The notes beneath the pieces are model-generated. The model did no database searches and was not told the origin of the DNA. It saw only the letters and a list, made by a program, of their open reading frames with translations. From Candidatus Chloroploca mongolica (GTDB lineage: Bacteria > Chloroflexota > Chloroflexia > Chloroflexales > Chloroflexaceae): a DNA stretch of 43,139 bases. Of the stretch, positions 43,123 through 43,139 are shown piece after piece. The stretch is from positions 1 to 43,139 of the forward strand of contig NZ_SIJK02000042.1 in the NCBI RefSeq assembly GCF_004762035.2. Direction: 5' to 3'. Position 1 is the first letter of the stretch. Every line of letters begins with the position of its first letter. The translations under genes were made by a program, and so were the position numbers.

Positions 43123-43139
43123 CTATCATGGATGAAATA

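Overview
The window reads as a draft contig from a filamentous anoxygenic phototroph of the Chloroflexales (Chloroflexus/Roseiflexus/Oscillochloris relatives). The evidence is an auracyanin-A-like blue-copper lipoprotein (16640-17137), a PucC-family (bacteriochlorophyll-associated) transporter beside a complete C5-pathway heme/chlorophyll precursor cluster, and the moderately high G+C, RBS-led gene style of that group. It starts inside the 5' end of a 16S rRNA gene and ends in a peptide-ABC permease whose 5' end is broken, so both ends look like assembly breaks at repeats. I see no prophage, transposase, CRISPR array or tRNA.

Layout. 1-443: 16S rRNA start (minus), its leader and a near-consensus promoter, divergent from a ROK-family gene. 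1414-6653: one plus-strand run holding a 49-residue micro-gene, a 708-residue protein with winged-helix-like segments, a HEAT-repeat protein, a PIG-L deacetylase and a FemAB-like transferase. 6662-7483: conserved-looking unknown (minus). 7622-9121: photolyase. 9106-14235: minus-strand operon acyl-CoA-binding protein, GT-C-like membrane protein, galT, GH13 glucosidase. 14515-16542: secreted clan-A glycosidase-like protein and a small helical protein. 16640-17727: efp followed by auracyanin. 17817-21333: isochorismatase-fold hydrolase under an operator-bearing promoter, divergent from an ArgD/LysJ aminotransferase and an exopolyphosphatase. 21402-25757: nrdR, a membrane protein with a degenerate Mrr-like domain, fabG, accC, nusB, acpP (a fatty-acid-synthesis block) closed by a strong terminator. 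25931-31680: cupin, lactonase, bactofilin plus FtsB/DivIC-like protein, pdxH, a GT4 glycosyltransferase and an orphan TaqI-like specificity domain. 31847-32287: Rrf2 regulator. 32416-42394: minus-strand hemY, pucC, pucC remnant, hemA, hemC, hemD, hemB, hemE, hemL. 42409-43122: truncated DppC-type permease.

How the genes work together. hemA and hemL turn glutamyl-tRNA into 5-aminolevulinate; hemB, hemC and hemD build uroporphyrinogen III; hemE makes coproporphyrinogen III; hemY oxidises a later porphyrinogen. That set feeds both heme and bacteriochlorophyll, and a PucC-family gene sits in the same run. hemF/hemN and hemH are not in the window. fabG, accC and acpP belong to fatty-acid synthesis.

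The most unusual signal is not a protein. A family of long, perfect or near-perfect intergenic hairpins (20-25 bp arms, three-base loops) recurs at 14413, 15907, 16567, 32335, 34820 and 35930. Most share an apex of the form CCAGC-NNN-GCTGG, while the lower stems are unrelated in sequence yet remain complementary. Several carry a second short hairpin or a GC-rich module. Two copies sit inside the hem operon, and one supplies the hemD stop codon.
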